The notes beneath the pieces are model-generated. The model saw only the letters and a program-made list of their open reading frames with translations. It had not been told where the DNA came from and searched no databases. Below, piece by piece: positions 52,301 through 64,000 of a stretch of 64,000 bases of DNA. This DNA comes from Neelides folsomi (Eukaryota; Arthropoda; Collembola; Neelipleona; Neelidae). How positions within the stretch are numbered: position 1 is the stretch's first letter; each line of letters starts with the position of its first letter. The stretch spans positions 496,001-560,000 of the forward strand of contig JAQGBZ010000005.1 of NCBI GenBank assembly GCA_034687125.1, read 5' to 3'. The translations under genes and the position numbers were made by a program.

Positions 52301-55300
52301 GATCTGCGATAATAATATAAACATTTTCAATCATAGTTCAATTTAATATTAAAGCAATAGAAAGCGTATTAGTACTTATACAGTTCAAAGGTAAAGCCGA
52401 TTAAAAATGTTGATCAATTCATTTAATTTATTCAATAATCCTCATCATAAAATTCATCCTACACTCAAATTGAGTAAAATGAATATGAAATTTCCATTTA
52501 GAAATTGGATTAAAGCGAATTAAACCATGAGATTGTGTTTGCCCAGTCTGAGTGACTGTACGAGAGATGATGAATAATAATTCCTCATCTTTTTGAGATA
52601 TCGTTTCCTCCTGGTGGGATGGAGCGATGATTTTTAAAAGGCTGATGGCGAAAATCAGGTTTCCTTTTAAGTTAATCAAATTCCTTCCTTGTGATCCGCG
52701 AGTAAATCAATTGAACTCCGGAGAGTGGATTTCTGACAAACAATAATGCATTGAGAATGAGCCGTTTTCCTCTGCCATAAATTTGCATAGAAATTGGGCC
52801 CGTGGAGTCATCGAGTCCCTTCATTTCCCAAGAATCTATTAGGGAAAGTGGGAGGAGAAAGGCGAAAATGACTAGGGAAAAGAGAATTTACAATTCCCAA
52901 TTGGCTCAAGGTATGGGATTTAATCCTCTCACTTTTATTAGCCCAACTTAATGTGAATTACACGAGTCGCCTACGAGGCCTACGACACTCATTTGGTCAC
53001 ATCTGTTTCACTTTTCCGGTTAAATCCCTTTCAATCCCACGCTTTTAATTGAAAGGTCCTTCCGTGAGCTTTTGCAATAATTATTTATACTTCGCCTTCA
53101 ATTCAAAGCCCAGATTTTCATCTTTTGTCCAATACACATATATTAATGTTTGAGCAATGCGTCGCTTCTGTTTATTAACTTGGATTGTCAGATTACTATA
53201 AAATATAACACTTGCAAATTTTGGGAAGAATACGTCTGTATGCATACAGGCTAAAGTCTATTCCCTGAACTTTAAAGCTTTATTATAGGGCTTATGTACA
53301 ACTAGAGGAATAAGGTGGAGGGTTTTAAAGCCGAAACTTCAATTTAATATTCCTTCGACCAGATGCTCACAACTCGAATCGCAGTTTTATTTTACATATA
53401 CTGAGAAACCAAACAGTCCTGGTAAAATTCGCTTTATAAATATCAAGAATTAGATTGTTCTCTGCATCGAGACTTTAAGACTAACATTAAGATTCTAAAA
53501 CTACAATCGACCTTTTGTTAATTTAGAATTTAAGTAAACTTTTAGCGTAATAGAATCTTAAGCTCATTTGCAAAAAAAGCATTTTAAAAGTTAGTTACCT
53601 CATTGCCGGTATAGTCTCTATATCGGACCCATTTTCCGAGCTCGGGTCGCCAATAAGATAAGACATAAGCTTCAGCAAACTCTTGGCCCTGGCCATTTCC
53701 AAATCGACCTTGCGTCTCCGTTGCCGTTATCACATGAACCCCGTGGAGATCAATCTGGAAATAAAGTAGGTTCTTTAAAGGGTCGCCCATTCCCGCTTTT
53801 ATTCAACGGCAAGTTCAAAGAAAGCACATAAGTTGGAAGCATAGAACTCTTCCAGTTTCAACTAACGGCATAATTGTCATTCAACACTTTAAAGGACTCA
53901 TGGTCCACATTGTCAGCGTCCCCATTAATTCATATCATTCGAAGGAGAGCGATAAGAATAATAATAGGGGAACTGAAGTTATAGAGAGATACCAATCTTC
54001 TATTTTCTCCTTCGTAAGACGAGAACTCACGAGAGTCTCCAAACACATTCGAAAGGTTTTGAAAGGGGAATAAGATAAGAGAAAAAAGTGAATCTTACTT
54101 CCAGCCACTCTTCAGCATCCGACGTTATTTGATTCTTGGGGCACCAAGCTCCTCCTTGTCTCTCCACACGAACCCTTTGAACAAAACATGATCCCGATCA
54201 ATATCATTTTTCAAACACAACATCCCTCACTTCCGTCCTCACTTCATTTGAGCACCGCAACCTAACCGACATAAACCCATTGAGCAAACCACAAGACCGC
54301 CATAAATTTGATACAAAACCCATTCATATTTTTCATAAAGATCTATCAATGTATGAACAAACTCATGTCTTATATTCATGTAATGTACTCTACTCTTATG
54401 AACTCTATAGAATATTACCATGTTGAATTATATTATGCAGTAATAGTCTGCATTTTGAATATCTTACCCTATATACCATACTTTACTTAGGTAATTATTA
54501 TCAAAACTTAAAATGTTCGATCAGTAAAGTCAATGTTTTTAAAATGAAAGTAAAGTGTATGAAACCACAATGTTTGTGTAGAAATTTAAATTCTTGATAA
54601 TTTAAAGAGACAATCCAAGAAAGGTCTGAAACGAATGAGGAATTCAAACGTCCCTCTTGAAAACGCCATTGTGGAGTGTAAAAAGCAGGATATAATGACA
54701 TTACTCCATCGGTAGGATTCTTTTCTTGAGCATAAATCTAAGGAATCTCCACAGTGATTCCCTTTGTCTCACAGACCTTCCTTAGTTAAAACTCTTCGTC
54801 TCTTTCTCCCTATAATTCTCCGGCCTATTTTAAGCCCATTATCAAGGGAAAAAAGGTCGTAGAGGAAGCGTAATCCTTGAATCACCTTTGTCTCCCTCTT
54901 CTATCAAACTCATTTATTTGACTAGGAACGGAATTCCATCTTAAATTATGGGACTCTCAACGGTTCATTAGGGGATATTACTCTCAAGTCCCAAAAATTC
55001 TATTCATTTATTTCAACTTTGACTCTCAAGACTCTCAACTCTTATCTTTTGAACTCGTAACCATAATTAAATTATAAGTTCCTATTAAATAATTTAACTT
55101 TTAAATAGTTTAATCGAATTTAAGGTGCTTAATAAAATAAATACTGGAATGCTTTACAATTTGAAATATATCTGTAGTTCTAATGTGAGATTAAAGAAAA
55201 TAACTATTCGTCTAGATTAATGATCCCCTTGTCTTAATGCAGAAAAGACCATGAGGAGATTAAGGGAGGATAATGTATTCTCGTCGTCGGATTCAATTTT

Positions 55301-58300
55301 AAGTAACATGGATTAGAACAGGGCCCCCTGTACTTATAAGTCCATGCTCACAGTGATTTGTTCAAAAGCGGTTCTTCCCAAAAGTTTCGCTCGGCTCTGT
55401 TTGTGGTCGTGTAGTGTGGCAGTGAGTCGGATCCACTTAAGCCAAAGCTGCTGTCGGGAGGCCCGCCACCCGGAGACAAGGGTGACCCGTGGAGCCAAAA
55501 AGAACCCAAGGCCACCCTTTATGCATTATGCATTTCACCTACCGGACCAATATATCCTATATATGGAAATTGATCCAACGGCACAACAATAGGATGAGCG
55601 AAAGACTCAGACGAGCTATTGATGATTCCCTTGACTCAATACATCATCATCTTATCATACATACAGATACGAAATCCTCGTATATTGTATATTTTTATAC
55701 GTACGTAGCAATATAGCTATATAAAATAATTTTCTAAAAAATATTCTATAGACCGTACCAAATGCACATCTGCCCGAATCTGAAAGTAATATATGCGAAG
55801 ATAATTGAGTATCGAGAGAATGACATTGCAAAAATTAATTTGGGAGTGAAGACATAACTCAAGGGAAGACAATGGAGTGAATGTCAAGAGTGGCGACAGG
55901 AGGAATATAGATCAGGTGAACCTTTGAATTGATATCCGACAAATTGAATTTGACTTTCCTTTCTCATTCTCCTACTCATCGTAGAATTTGATTATTCCTC
56001 CAGCTCATGATGATTTCTGGGGAGAACCGCAGTTGTGAAAAGGCAACAGTTTGACTTTTCATCCGCTTTAAAGGGGAGTGCAGATGAGGATTATTAGTAA
56101 GTAAAGTTCCGGCAGTGGAGGGAGAACAGCAGGGAATAAGTCACGTAGGAACCTCCGAGCAATTTGGACAAGTTATTAAAAACTCTGTGTCTATAATAAC
56201 AACCGAACACTCCCCTCTTCGTGGGTTGGAGGATCATCAATCAAGAGGAAGGAGAAAAGGGAAATTGAATAATAATAAATTGCTGCCGCCTTTATCTATT
56301 AACATATTGGTCGGTGTGAGTTAAAGGTAACAAGGCGGATGTAAAATTATAGAGCATATGCATGTAATCGAGCAAGTGCGCCTCAGCATTATAACTCTTG
56401 TAATATTATTAGATCATCTTGTTCAACGGGGGTCTTGATCACTCCTTTAACACATCGATGCATCTACACATCTAATATGTTAAAGACAAAGGTGTGCTCA
56501 ATAAGGAATTGAAAGTCAAGGGAGATTTTGAAGAGGAAGAAGAGGAAGCATCTATAAGTTGAAGTGACGATGATGGAACATGTCACAAGGAACGGTTATT
56601 AGCACAAAGTGTCGGAATGTTGAGTTCTCCGTGACTCTCCCAGAATCCCAAATGAGTCCCAGAAGTCCATAAGAACCTTTCAATTCTATGCTTCTTTCCT
56701 CCGCTTCATTCTTCCACTCGACACGTCTCCTTAAAACTGGGATGCAATTTGGAGGAATAAATGGGCAGAGATAGAGATATATCTAAATCTGAATCAGAGG
56801 AGCCATGAACTTCACTTTGTCTTCGTTTCAATCGCTGGTTTTTCCTTCCATCTATTTACACTCTCAAATGTCACCCGGACAAAAAACGGACAAAACTGGA
56901 TTTCTCGCATATGTAATCAAAATTTAAAATAGTTTCTTGTAAAAAAGTACACCCAAGGGAAATCGCATGATCATTTAAAGATAAAAAATAAAAACCAATC
57001 TTGTACTTAAAATCCCATAAGAAAAATTAATTTTTTTCTATTAATGTAAACTTGTTCTTGTAATTAATTAGGTACTTAAATGTAAGGGTATGAAAAATGT
57101 ATCTATGAAAAATCTGAGAAAAGTTGGGAGAACAAAGAAGAAACTAATGAAACATTCTCAGGCTACCCGCTAGGAAAATCCCATTGTATATTTGGTTATC
57201 AGGGATGTAACATGAAAGGATAAGTGATCCCCGGCGTTGTCTTTCAACCCCTCATTATGCATCCTTGCCGAGTAGGAGATATCTGTCACGTGTCCAATTA
57301 ATCATACTAATTAGGTAAATTCAGAGTCATGTTTGGGTTCTATATAAGTAATACCAATACAGTATAGATAGATATTATATTCAGTTTAAATATTTTCTTA
57401 TAGAGATGAGAGTATAATGTGAATTACTCGTAGATACCTAAATGTCTATAAGTAAGGGATGTATTGCAACTTTGCAACAAAGAATTAAGATACGAGTATA
57501 ATGTATTTATATTATATATATCAAGTCCCCATCTGGGCATTTGGAAAGCACATGAGGGAGACAGAATTCATTTGGTTTAGCTCCTTCTTCGCTCCTTCGT
57601 CTCTGTAACTTGAACTCCGTCCCTTTGCTCGACATTCTCGCCCCTACTGCCTGTCAAGGGCGAGGAGTGATGAGGAGGAGGATGGGAAAAGTAGATCCAA
57701 TGAACTTAACACACCAAGCTTCGAACTGAACTTATCACTCGACCGTGTTCAAAACAGGAGGAGATTTGTCACATTTTACTTCATAAGTATCCCACTAATG
57801 CTCCACAAATGTTGGAAAATGTTCTTTAATTAGGTTGACCAGGGAAAGGAGGAAGAAATAGAAGTTATAGAGATCAAAGGATCATTCCTCTCTCTCCATG
57901 TGTTTGATTTCAAAAAGACTGAACGTAAACACTCTCCGGTTCCCCTTCTCCAAAGAGATAATAATCCCATTGGGCACTTATACTTTTCAAAACAAAGATA
58001 ACTCCGAGTTTGCTTAGGGAATCCCCTCTGCATTTACAAAACCTCACCAACTAAGCCTCAATACGTGTGCTGAACATTTATTCAACAAAATATCAAACTT
58101 TGACCAGACTTGATCCCCTAAAATAACACACGTCAATTCAGGATAGTTCTTGTTTTTAATTCATTTCTAACACAGGTTACTCATACTTTTTACTAAATAA
58201 CGTAATGTAATAGGTTAAGATAAGTGTAGTTAAACTGATAGTTAACGTTTGTTGTTTCTTTACTTTACATTAAATAAATTGTTTTGGTCATGTAGAAGGA

Positions 58301-59932
58301 ATTTAAAAGTGTCGAAGAAGGTGGGTAGAATGGATAATGATCATTCTGGGAAGATAATGTTTAATTTACAGGTGGGCTGCAATGAATTTTCCTGACCCTC
58401 CCTAAATGTATCGTTTTGGGTCGAAGAGGAGGATTTTCCAAGATAAAAACGACCCTCTGCGTTCCCATTAATTAAACCCACGGCGGCCGGCCCGTTCTCC
58501 AAACTCATTCCCATGTCTGCTCATCTCGGAATTCTCTCTTTTCGCCCATTAAGATCAGGTGTGGGGAGAAGGTGAAATGACAGGTCACGAGATTAACTCA
58601 CCCTTTTAAAATATTTTCAATCCTCCTTTTCACCCAATCCAAATATTCTTTTTATCTATTAATTATAAGGTACAAGAAGGTTCGAACAGGACTGAACCAT
58701 GTCCAATGACTCACGACAAGACCACATGTTAAAATTCATTCCCCATTGTAATATCCAATAATAAATAACAAAAGTTTATAATTGTATGAATTTGGCTAAA
58801 TAATGCAGCATGATGTTATTGAATAAGATATGCTTAAATTGATAGAAAGTCTATAGAACCATTTGATTATCCATGATTAATCCCGTCTCATTACCAGAGG
58901 GTATTTCCCCATTATTGTTTTTTGAAATATTTGAATGTGTGGCAGGGAGCATGTAGGGTCTGTTTATCTCTCCTTCCCATCCGACACTCATTGACAGGGG
59001 AAGTGATAATGATAATGATTAAAGAGCTTGAATTTTTTTCTGTTTATTTACCTGGCATTCTGTGGGCCCACGTTCCCCGTGTCGAAGGAAGAGGAAGCAG
59101 TGAGATCCGAATCCTTCACGTCCCCCGACTCCATTCCCAAAGGGCTCGTGCACTGAGCTGCTCCCATTATCAAAAATAATTTCATTAATTACACCATTCA
59201 CTTCTCAACACACGTAAGCAGACACAACCATAGCCCGCGTTGTCTTCCCATTTACAGACATTCATTTGGGGGCACAATAATTAAAAAAGCTATAAAAGGT
59301 CTGCATGCGTAAGTTCATCATCACTTTCCATACGCATCATCTTGTTGAGAGATAATAACACTCTTTTTTGGACCCTGCGTCCAAAATGATTATAATCCAC
59401 CGCGTATGTTTTCCTTCTCAAAATTGAATCGGGAAGTGTAAAGTGATGAGTTTGTCTTATAAAAGTAAAGTTTAAGTATGGACTTCGTACACGAGTCACG
59501 TAGTCCAAGTTTTAAAAGGATCTTAAAAATCCGTGCAACTGAATTTCCAAACGTGTTGGAAAATTACTAATTTCATCCTCAAAGTGAATACAAAGCGGGA
59601 GAATATGAGGCACAATTATGCTCCCACTATTTAAAATACTTAAAATTGAAAGGAAGCCGGGAAGTGGAAGTGAGAACTTTGGAGCCCCCAAAATGCGTTC
59701 AAAATGTATAGTTTAAGTATTGAATTGTAAAAGGGAGTTCTCTCTCAGATGATGAGGAAAAGGGGAGAGAGGTTTAATGAGTGGCGGGGATGATTGAATT
59801 AACGGCATTCTGGAAAACCTCCTCGGATTCATTTCCAAACTTCGACTTACATGTGTCAAGGGCGGCAGAGAGAACGAGGGACCCCGAAAAGAGGAGGAGA
59901 AGAGAAATCTTGGAGTAATTTGACATCCGCAT
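37399..59932 (-). CDS. Discoidin domain receptor with degenerate kinase (predicted pseudokinase)
   Basis: Seventeen coding exons, 893 residues: 59851-59932, 59052-59157, 54099-54174, 53599-53754, 52156-52303, 51334-51513, 50638-50774, 45862-45935, 45653-45786, 44727-44852, 44120-44509, 38864-39075, 38593-38681, 38303-38488, 38137-38229, 37838-37979, 37399-37749. All borders are GT-AG and phases chain without a break. Domains: signal peptide ([20 protein letters not shown]), discoidin domain about 30-190 ([45 protein letters not shown]), DS-like domain about 190-365, acidic linker, membrane segment 422-449, juxtamembrane with YAVP, kinase about 595-875. DDRs are collagen receptors. The kinase keeps GDGAFG (601-606), VAVK Lys626, Glu643, HRDLATRN (724-731) and the LYxxDYY activation loop, but the DFG position (744-746) reads HFA. 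Loss of the metal-binding Asp predicts little or no catalysis. The tail is Pro-rich ([10 protein letters not shown]) and ends HYIV. The start Met at 59932 gives the best signal peptide; the one six bases downstream is also possible. The closest relative in the window is the kinase-less gene on the plus strand. Confidence 0.95.
37838..37979 (-). other. Kinase exon carrying HFA in place of DFG
   Basis: The exon reads [20 protein letters not shown] and then the activation loop ([11 protein letters not shown]) and PVRWMAWES. The codons for His, Phe and Ala at the DFG site occupy 37931-37939 (read on the minus strand as CAT TTT GCA). At least two substitutions separate it from DFG. The reading frame is intact on both sides and the splice sites are good, so this is not an annotation slip. 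Confidence 0.9.
41342..42129 (-). mobile_element. Internally deleted mariner-like element
   Basis: The two ends are inverted repeats of about 31 bases: TATCAGATCATACCATATTA at 41342 and its near-complement ending at 42129. They differ by one substitution and a two-base gap. The outermost TA at both ends fits the TA target duplication of mariners. The element is about 790 bp; intact mariners are about 1.3 kb, so roughly 500 bp are missing. It lies in a DDR intron and is on the same strand as that gene. Confidence 0.85.
41489..42040 (-). pseudogene. Mariner transposase remnant, N- and C-terminal parts only
   Basis: The upstream part (about 42040-41780) reads an N-terminal helix-turn-helix domain ([39 protein letters not shown]), then meets a stop. 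The downstream part, 41752-41489, reads the C-terminal half with [10 protein letters not shown] (second catalytic Asp) and [13 protein letters not shown] (third Asp). The middle with the first catalytic Asp is deleted and the frame is broken at the junction, so no active enzyme can be made. Confidence 0.88.
45936..50637 (-). other. 4.7-kb intron of the DDR gene
   Basis: Donor at 50637 (GTGAGA on the minus strand) and TAG acceptor just above 45935, phase 0. No gene, RNA or transposon is recognised in it. Confidence 0.7.
54175..59051 (-). other. 4.9-kb intron within the discoidin domain
   Basis: Donor GTAAAT at 59051 and CAAAG acceptor just above 54174, phase 2. It contains a GC-rich patch at 55321-55520 with TATA-like sequence on the plus strand. 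No coding exon is supported. Confidence 0.7.
55321..55520 (+). other. GC-rich island in a DDR intron, possible promoter or non-coding exon
   Basis: This stretch is clearly richer in G and C than its surroundings (for example GGGAGGCCCGCCACCCGGAG near 55456). A TTATAAG box at about 55334 precedes it. An open frame of 82 codons runs through it but has no recognisable domain. It may be an internal promoter, a non-coding first exon or chance. Confidence 0.25.
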
Positions 59933-59996
59933 GACTATTTTGACTCCGGTGTTCCGGTGGGGAAGAAACCGCATCAGTCGGCACAAATTCCGAGAC
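59933..59996 (-). other. 5' untranslated part of the first coding exon
   Basis: A TTTGACAG acceptor just above 59996 shows that the exon with the start codon is not the first exon. At least one further untranslated exon should lie upstream, beyond 60000. The frame stays open upstream of the chosen Met, with another Met at about 59974, but that start would bury the signal peptide. Confidence 0.6.
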
Positions 59997-62900
59997 CTGT
60001 CAAACAAACCAAATTCACTTAATGAAATTTCATTAGTTATTAATACGCGTTTTATCCGTCTCAGCAATAAAAAAATCTTTGCTGGGATTTTATAATGTTA
60101 ACAAATATAACAATAACCTCTTTGAATTCTAACACTTCATATTTATAATTATAGCCATTAATGCATAGTAAGTGTTATTTAACTAAATTGATACTAATAA
60201 AGATTCTTATTTGCTAAAGTTATTTTAGATACTAAAAATGAATGTAGGGCGTGCCATGCGAAAAGTTGAATAATTTTATGCATGATGAGAATGCAACATG
60301 AGGCCTTTTAATAATTAAAGAACACGAAGAAATTTTTCTTAAGAATTGAAAAAGGAGAATAATGCATAGATGCATTGCATCAGTCAGTGTCGCATGGCCC
60401 AAACTTTAGGTTTCGCTTTCATTATGATTTAATGCTGGCGTCTCCGCTTACTCCAAGGCCTATTAAGGAGCATTAGGGAAGGAATAAGTTGAGGGGCGGG
60501 TAGAATCGATAATTTTAATTTCAAGCCCAGGAGTCTCAGGTCTCCACGCTTACATTTATTATCTTAATCTAATACCTCCTTGCTCCAGCCCTAGGATGCC
60601 GTTGGACAGAATAAGGACTTTCATATAAACATTATGATTTCTCTCCTAATAATAAATTTTCCCCGACTTTGCATACGTGACTGTATATTTTGTACCCTCT
60701 TTGAAAATCTCCTTATTCCCCTTCATGTATTTATTAAAATCCTCCCCCCTTCGTCTCCCTTTGAGGGATCATCGTAAAGAATAATGAAAAATCTTTTCTT
60801 CGATGAGGTTGTAAAGACAAAGGGCTTGAACCTTACTCACATCACCTTTAAATTAAAATTAATTTCCTTTGAAAGCCCAGATGAAGGGTGCAGGATTGAA
60901 ATATTTTCACGGCCGACTGAGCCCTTTTTCATCCTTCCATTATTGAGAGTAGAGGTGTTGAGAAATATTAATATCCGTCTTCTTCTTACTCTCCTCGCTT
61001 TATGATTCATCAAACCCGAAGAGGATGGATGGATAAAAAAGACAGGAGGTTTAGGAGGAACTATAAGATATAATATAAATAGTAATTTCTAATTTCCTCA
61101 TCCATCACAGTGGGAGGGTTCTCATCAACACTTCAAATATTTGATGTGCCCCTTCGTTCCTTTTATCTTATACGGTTTTAAAGATATAGGATCTCTCGGG
61201 CTGAACATAAAATATTAACTGGTTGAATATATTAAAGGCATCCGGAAAAGTGAGGACCCTTCTGGAAGTTCTTGATAAGACCGAGAGAGAGGGAGAAATG
61301 GGAATAGTATGAGTATTGAAGGAGCCAAACGACTTCCTTAAAATTTAACTTCATCAGCTGAGGAAGTAAAAGTTAAGAGTAAGAGCCTTATTAACGAATA
61401 ACGACGATACATGTCAGAGGGAAAACATGAACGAGTTACGATTCTTTCCTATGTAATAAGCCCATGAAAATGAGATATGCTAAAATGACACGGTCCTTAG
61501 AACCAAAATCGAGCTTCAAAACATCTCTCGACCCCATTTCACCCTCTTTTATAGCCACTTCTGCATAGAGTTGCCAAAATGAATTTCTCTTCTCTATTTG
61601 TTTTTTCCAACTTACTCCAATTTGTTACTTTTTCGCTTTAAGAAGTCCCAAAGAAAATATTCTTCAATACATTTTTAGTCAAATGGGTAAATTTTCAAAA
61701 ACGTTCTCAGGTAAAACAAATAAATATATCTCCAAAAAATTAAATTTAACTAATCTAGTTAACGTTCAAATATTATTAGTTCTTAAAATCCGTAGAGTGA
61801 CTTCAAGATATCCCTGGTTTAACATTATGATTCAACTCTGATTTTCCCGAAATAAAAGAAAAGGAAGTTGAATAAATAAATAAATATAGATTATTTAGAA
61901 TCCCATTGAGGGATTTGGGCCCATCTTTTCCTCACCCTCGTGGTGCGTACAGTGCGTAGGGGTGAGGTACACGTTGTTTTCTTCCATATAAATTGAAAGG
62001 TCCGTAATCTTAGTTTATGGTAACTCATCCAGTCCTAGAGGGGGGGATTGAAAATTCAGCAATATGCGGCGGCCTCTCCTGTGGCTTCCCTTGTAAAAGG
62101 ACCTTGTATGTAATGCGGCCTCTAATGTAATGTAATGGGCGGGGGGAAAGCTGAGGTAGTGCGGGAATTCTCCTTGGGCCCATAAGCAGTCGGCCGGAGA
62201 GAGAAAAGGAATGCTTTTTGCGCTTCGGAGCGGAACGGTAAACCGCGATGGCGAAAAACCCAACTTTCCTCCCTAAAACTCTCAAACAACTCCCCTTCCT
62301 TAACTTCCTTATTGAGGCAGAAATGTGGAGTGGTGGAGGGTGAGGAGCCCGTCATTATATTACTATTGGCATTCGAAACCAAAGATTCCGAAGAATCTCT
62401 CTCGGGAAGTTGATCTCATTTGAGAAAGAAGGATATGAAAATGCTCCTTAGCTGATTCCAACTTCATCCGCCCATTCATGCAGTCATCCATTAGGTAATC
62501 CCACACTCGATTCTCACTCTTCCTTACGCTTCAAATCAGACGAAAGTATCCCATAATCTCATATGCATCCATGGATAATTTTAGTTTGCGCGGTGAATTC
62601 CGAAACGACGGTTGTCATCTTCTACTTACTTACACACAAATATTCCTCCCACACAAATCCTGCTTCAAAAATGAAAAATAAGCCTTATTTATTTATGGAA
62701 CGCATTATAACACATGGATTGACTTTTGCGAACACATTCAAGAAATTCACCACAGTCGGACTTAAATTTTTCTAAAAGAATTACTGGCTTGAACAATTCC
62801 ATTACTAAAAAATTTTCAAAAGGAGTAACTGAATGGAACATTTATATTTAATCTTATCATTTACAACTTGAAGCTGCTTTACATAATCCAGTTATTCGAA

Positions 62901-64000
62901 TTTAAGGAAATTCAAATACTACTATTTCTGATACTACATAATATTTGGATTGCACAAACAATTAAAAGTTCCTCGGTTCACAAATTCAATGTCAAAAATG
63001 TTTTTTATTCAAATTAGTCATCCAGAACTCATTTGAATAAAAGTCTATGAAAAAGTTTCACAAAGTAAAAATTCAGCTTGTCCAATTAGCATTCTTCAGC
63101 TTTAGATTTAAAAAAGGAATTTGATTTTAAGGGAATTTAATTAGATTGGAATAACTTGGTCCCTTGTTCCAATACATGATGAATATTTGGATCATTTGAA
63201 AAAATAGTTTGAAAAGTTTGAAAAGTTGGCGGATGGAAAGAAAGTGCGTGAGAGCAGAGTTTTGGAAATATTTCTCTTCAAGAGGGATGAGAGGTTCAAA
63301 GTTTTAATTAATTTTCCCCAATGAATTCCCATTTCCCGATCCGATGTCTCCGAGGTCCTTCGCATAAAGAAATAGGAGAAAGTGAAACTGTCTTTTAATT
63401 CCCCCTTTTATTCAAGCTCCAATTGCTCTCTTCGACATTTTGAATATTTTCCCAAAGACACCCCACTTGGTCTTGGAATGAACAAAATGTTAAATTAACC
63501 TTCCTCTCTTCTTCTCTTATAAGCTTATCTCATTAAAAAATAAATTAGCTCTCTCTACAAGATCATTCCAACAACCCTCTTTTCATTAGCACACGACCAC
63601 CGCGTGTTTCCAATTAATTTTTAAAAACTTTTATACTTCAAATCATCAATTTCGAATAAGCTACTTAATAGAATTTGTGAATGCTTATTAAATTTCATTG
63701 CTCTAATTCCAATATTAAATAATACTTCATTTGTCAATTTATCTTGTAAAAACTCTCTGCAATTTTTAAGATGGTTGTGGTTTGACTAAATTGAATTCTC
63801 TGCTTAAGCGAATCTCTAAAATTAATTAAATCCATTAATAATGCAAAGACCTAAAACTTTACCAATTTTCCAGAAATGTGAATGGTCTTTTGTGCATTTT
63901 GTACTAGAAATTAGAAAAAGGCTTTCTTATTCCAAACTCGTTTCTTGGGAAGTGTGGAAGGGGCTTTCAGGTAACATTGTTTATTCCATCTTTCGCATCT
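59997..64000. other. Region upstream of the minus-strand DDR, no supported gene
   Basis: AT-rich DNA that should contain the untranslated first exon and promoter of the DDR gene, or part of the intron leading to them. A GC-rich patch at about 61910-62400 is the most promoter-like segment, but no TATA box or clear donor decides it. Overlapping open frames there on the minus strand lack domains. Confidence 0.4.

Noticed and set aside
62015-62382. Three overlapping minus-strand open frames
   Set aside because: They overlap in different frames within a GC-rich patch, with no signal peptide, domain or splice support; GC content alone explains the openness.
1-64000. CRISPR arrays, bacterial operons, rRNA genes or viral genes
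   Set aside because: None seen. The introns, nuclear tRNA and receptor genes show a eukaryotic chromosome.

Overview
The window is AT-rich eukaryotic DNA with GT-AG introns, a nuclear tRNA-Phe, decayed Tc1/mariner-type transposons and two discoidin domain receptor (DDR) genes. This fits an arthropod nuclear genome. I cannot place the species. No bacterial or viral genes are seen.

Layout, left to right. At 209-661 (+) lies a small gene for a secreted, glycine/tryptophan-rich peptide whose C-terminus carries HGGGW repeats. At 1975-16991 (+) are the last seven coding exons of a DDR-type receptor: the second part of the discoidin domain, the DS-like domain, one membrane segment and a long cytoplasmic tail that ends at a stop codon with no kinase. 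Its first exons lie left of the window, so the glycine-rich gene is probably nested in one of its introns. A 714-bp inverted-repeat transposon remnant sits in its 9.5-kb intron. From 16992 to 28851 there is AT-rich intergenic DNA with one tRNA-Phe(GAA) gene on the minus strand.

From 28852 to about 37030 (+) there is a cluster of small secreted-peptide genes. Three are complete two-exon genes with phase-1 introns, two of them sharing a C-x2-G-x6-K-C motif and one encoding a basic eight-cysteine peptide. A signal-peptide-like short ORF, a long palindrome and a decayed repeat family follow.

From 59932 down to 37399 (-) lies a second, complete DDR gene of 17 coding exons (893 residues): signal peptide, discoidin domain, DS-like domain, membrane segment and kinase. 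Its intron phases chain without a break. The kinase has the glycine loop, VAVK lysine and HRDLATRN loop, but the DFG motif reads HFA, so it is predicted to be a pseudokinase. A deleted mariner element sits in one intron. The 59997-64000 stretch upstream holds no gene I can support.

The two receptors are convergent paralogues that share exon boundaries and phases in the extracellular part. One has no kinase and the other has a kinase lacking the metal-binding Asp. If both models hold, this locus encodes two collagen-receptor-like proteins that probably signal without their own catalysis, as scaffolds, co-receptors or decoys. The peptide cluster lies between them. A functional link between peptides and receptors is not shown by the sequence.
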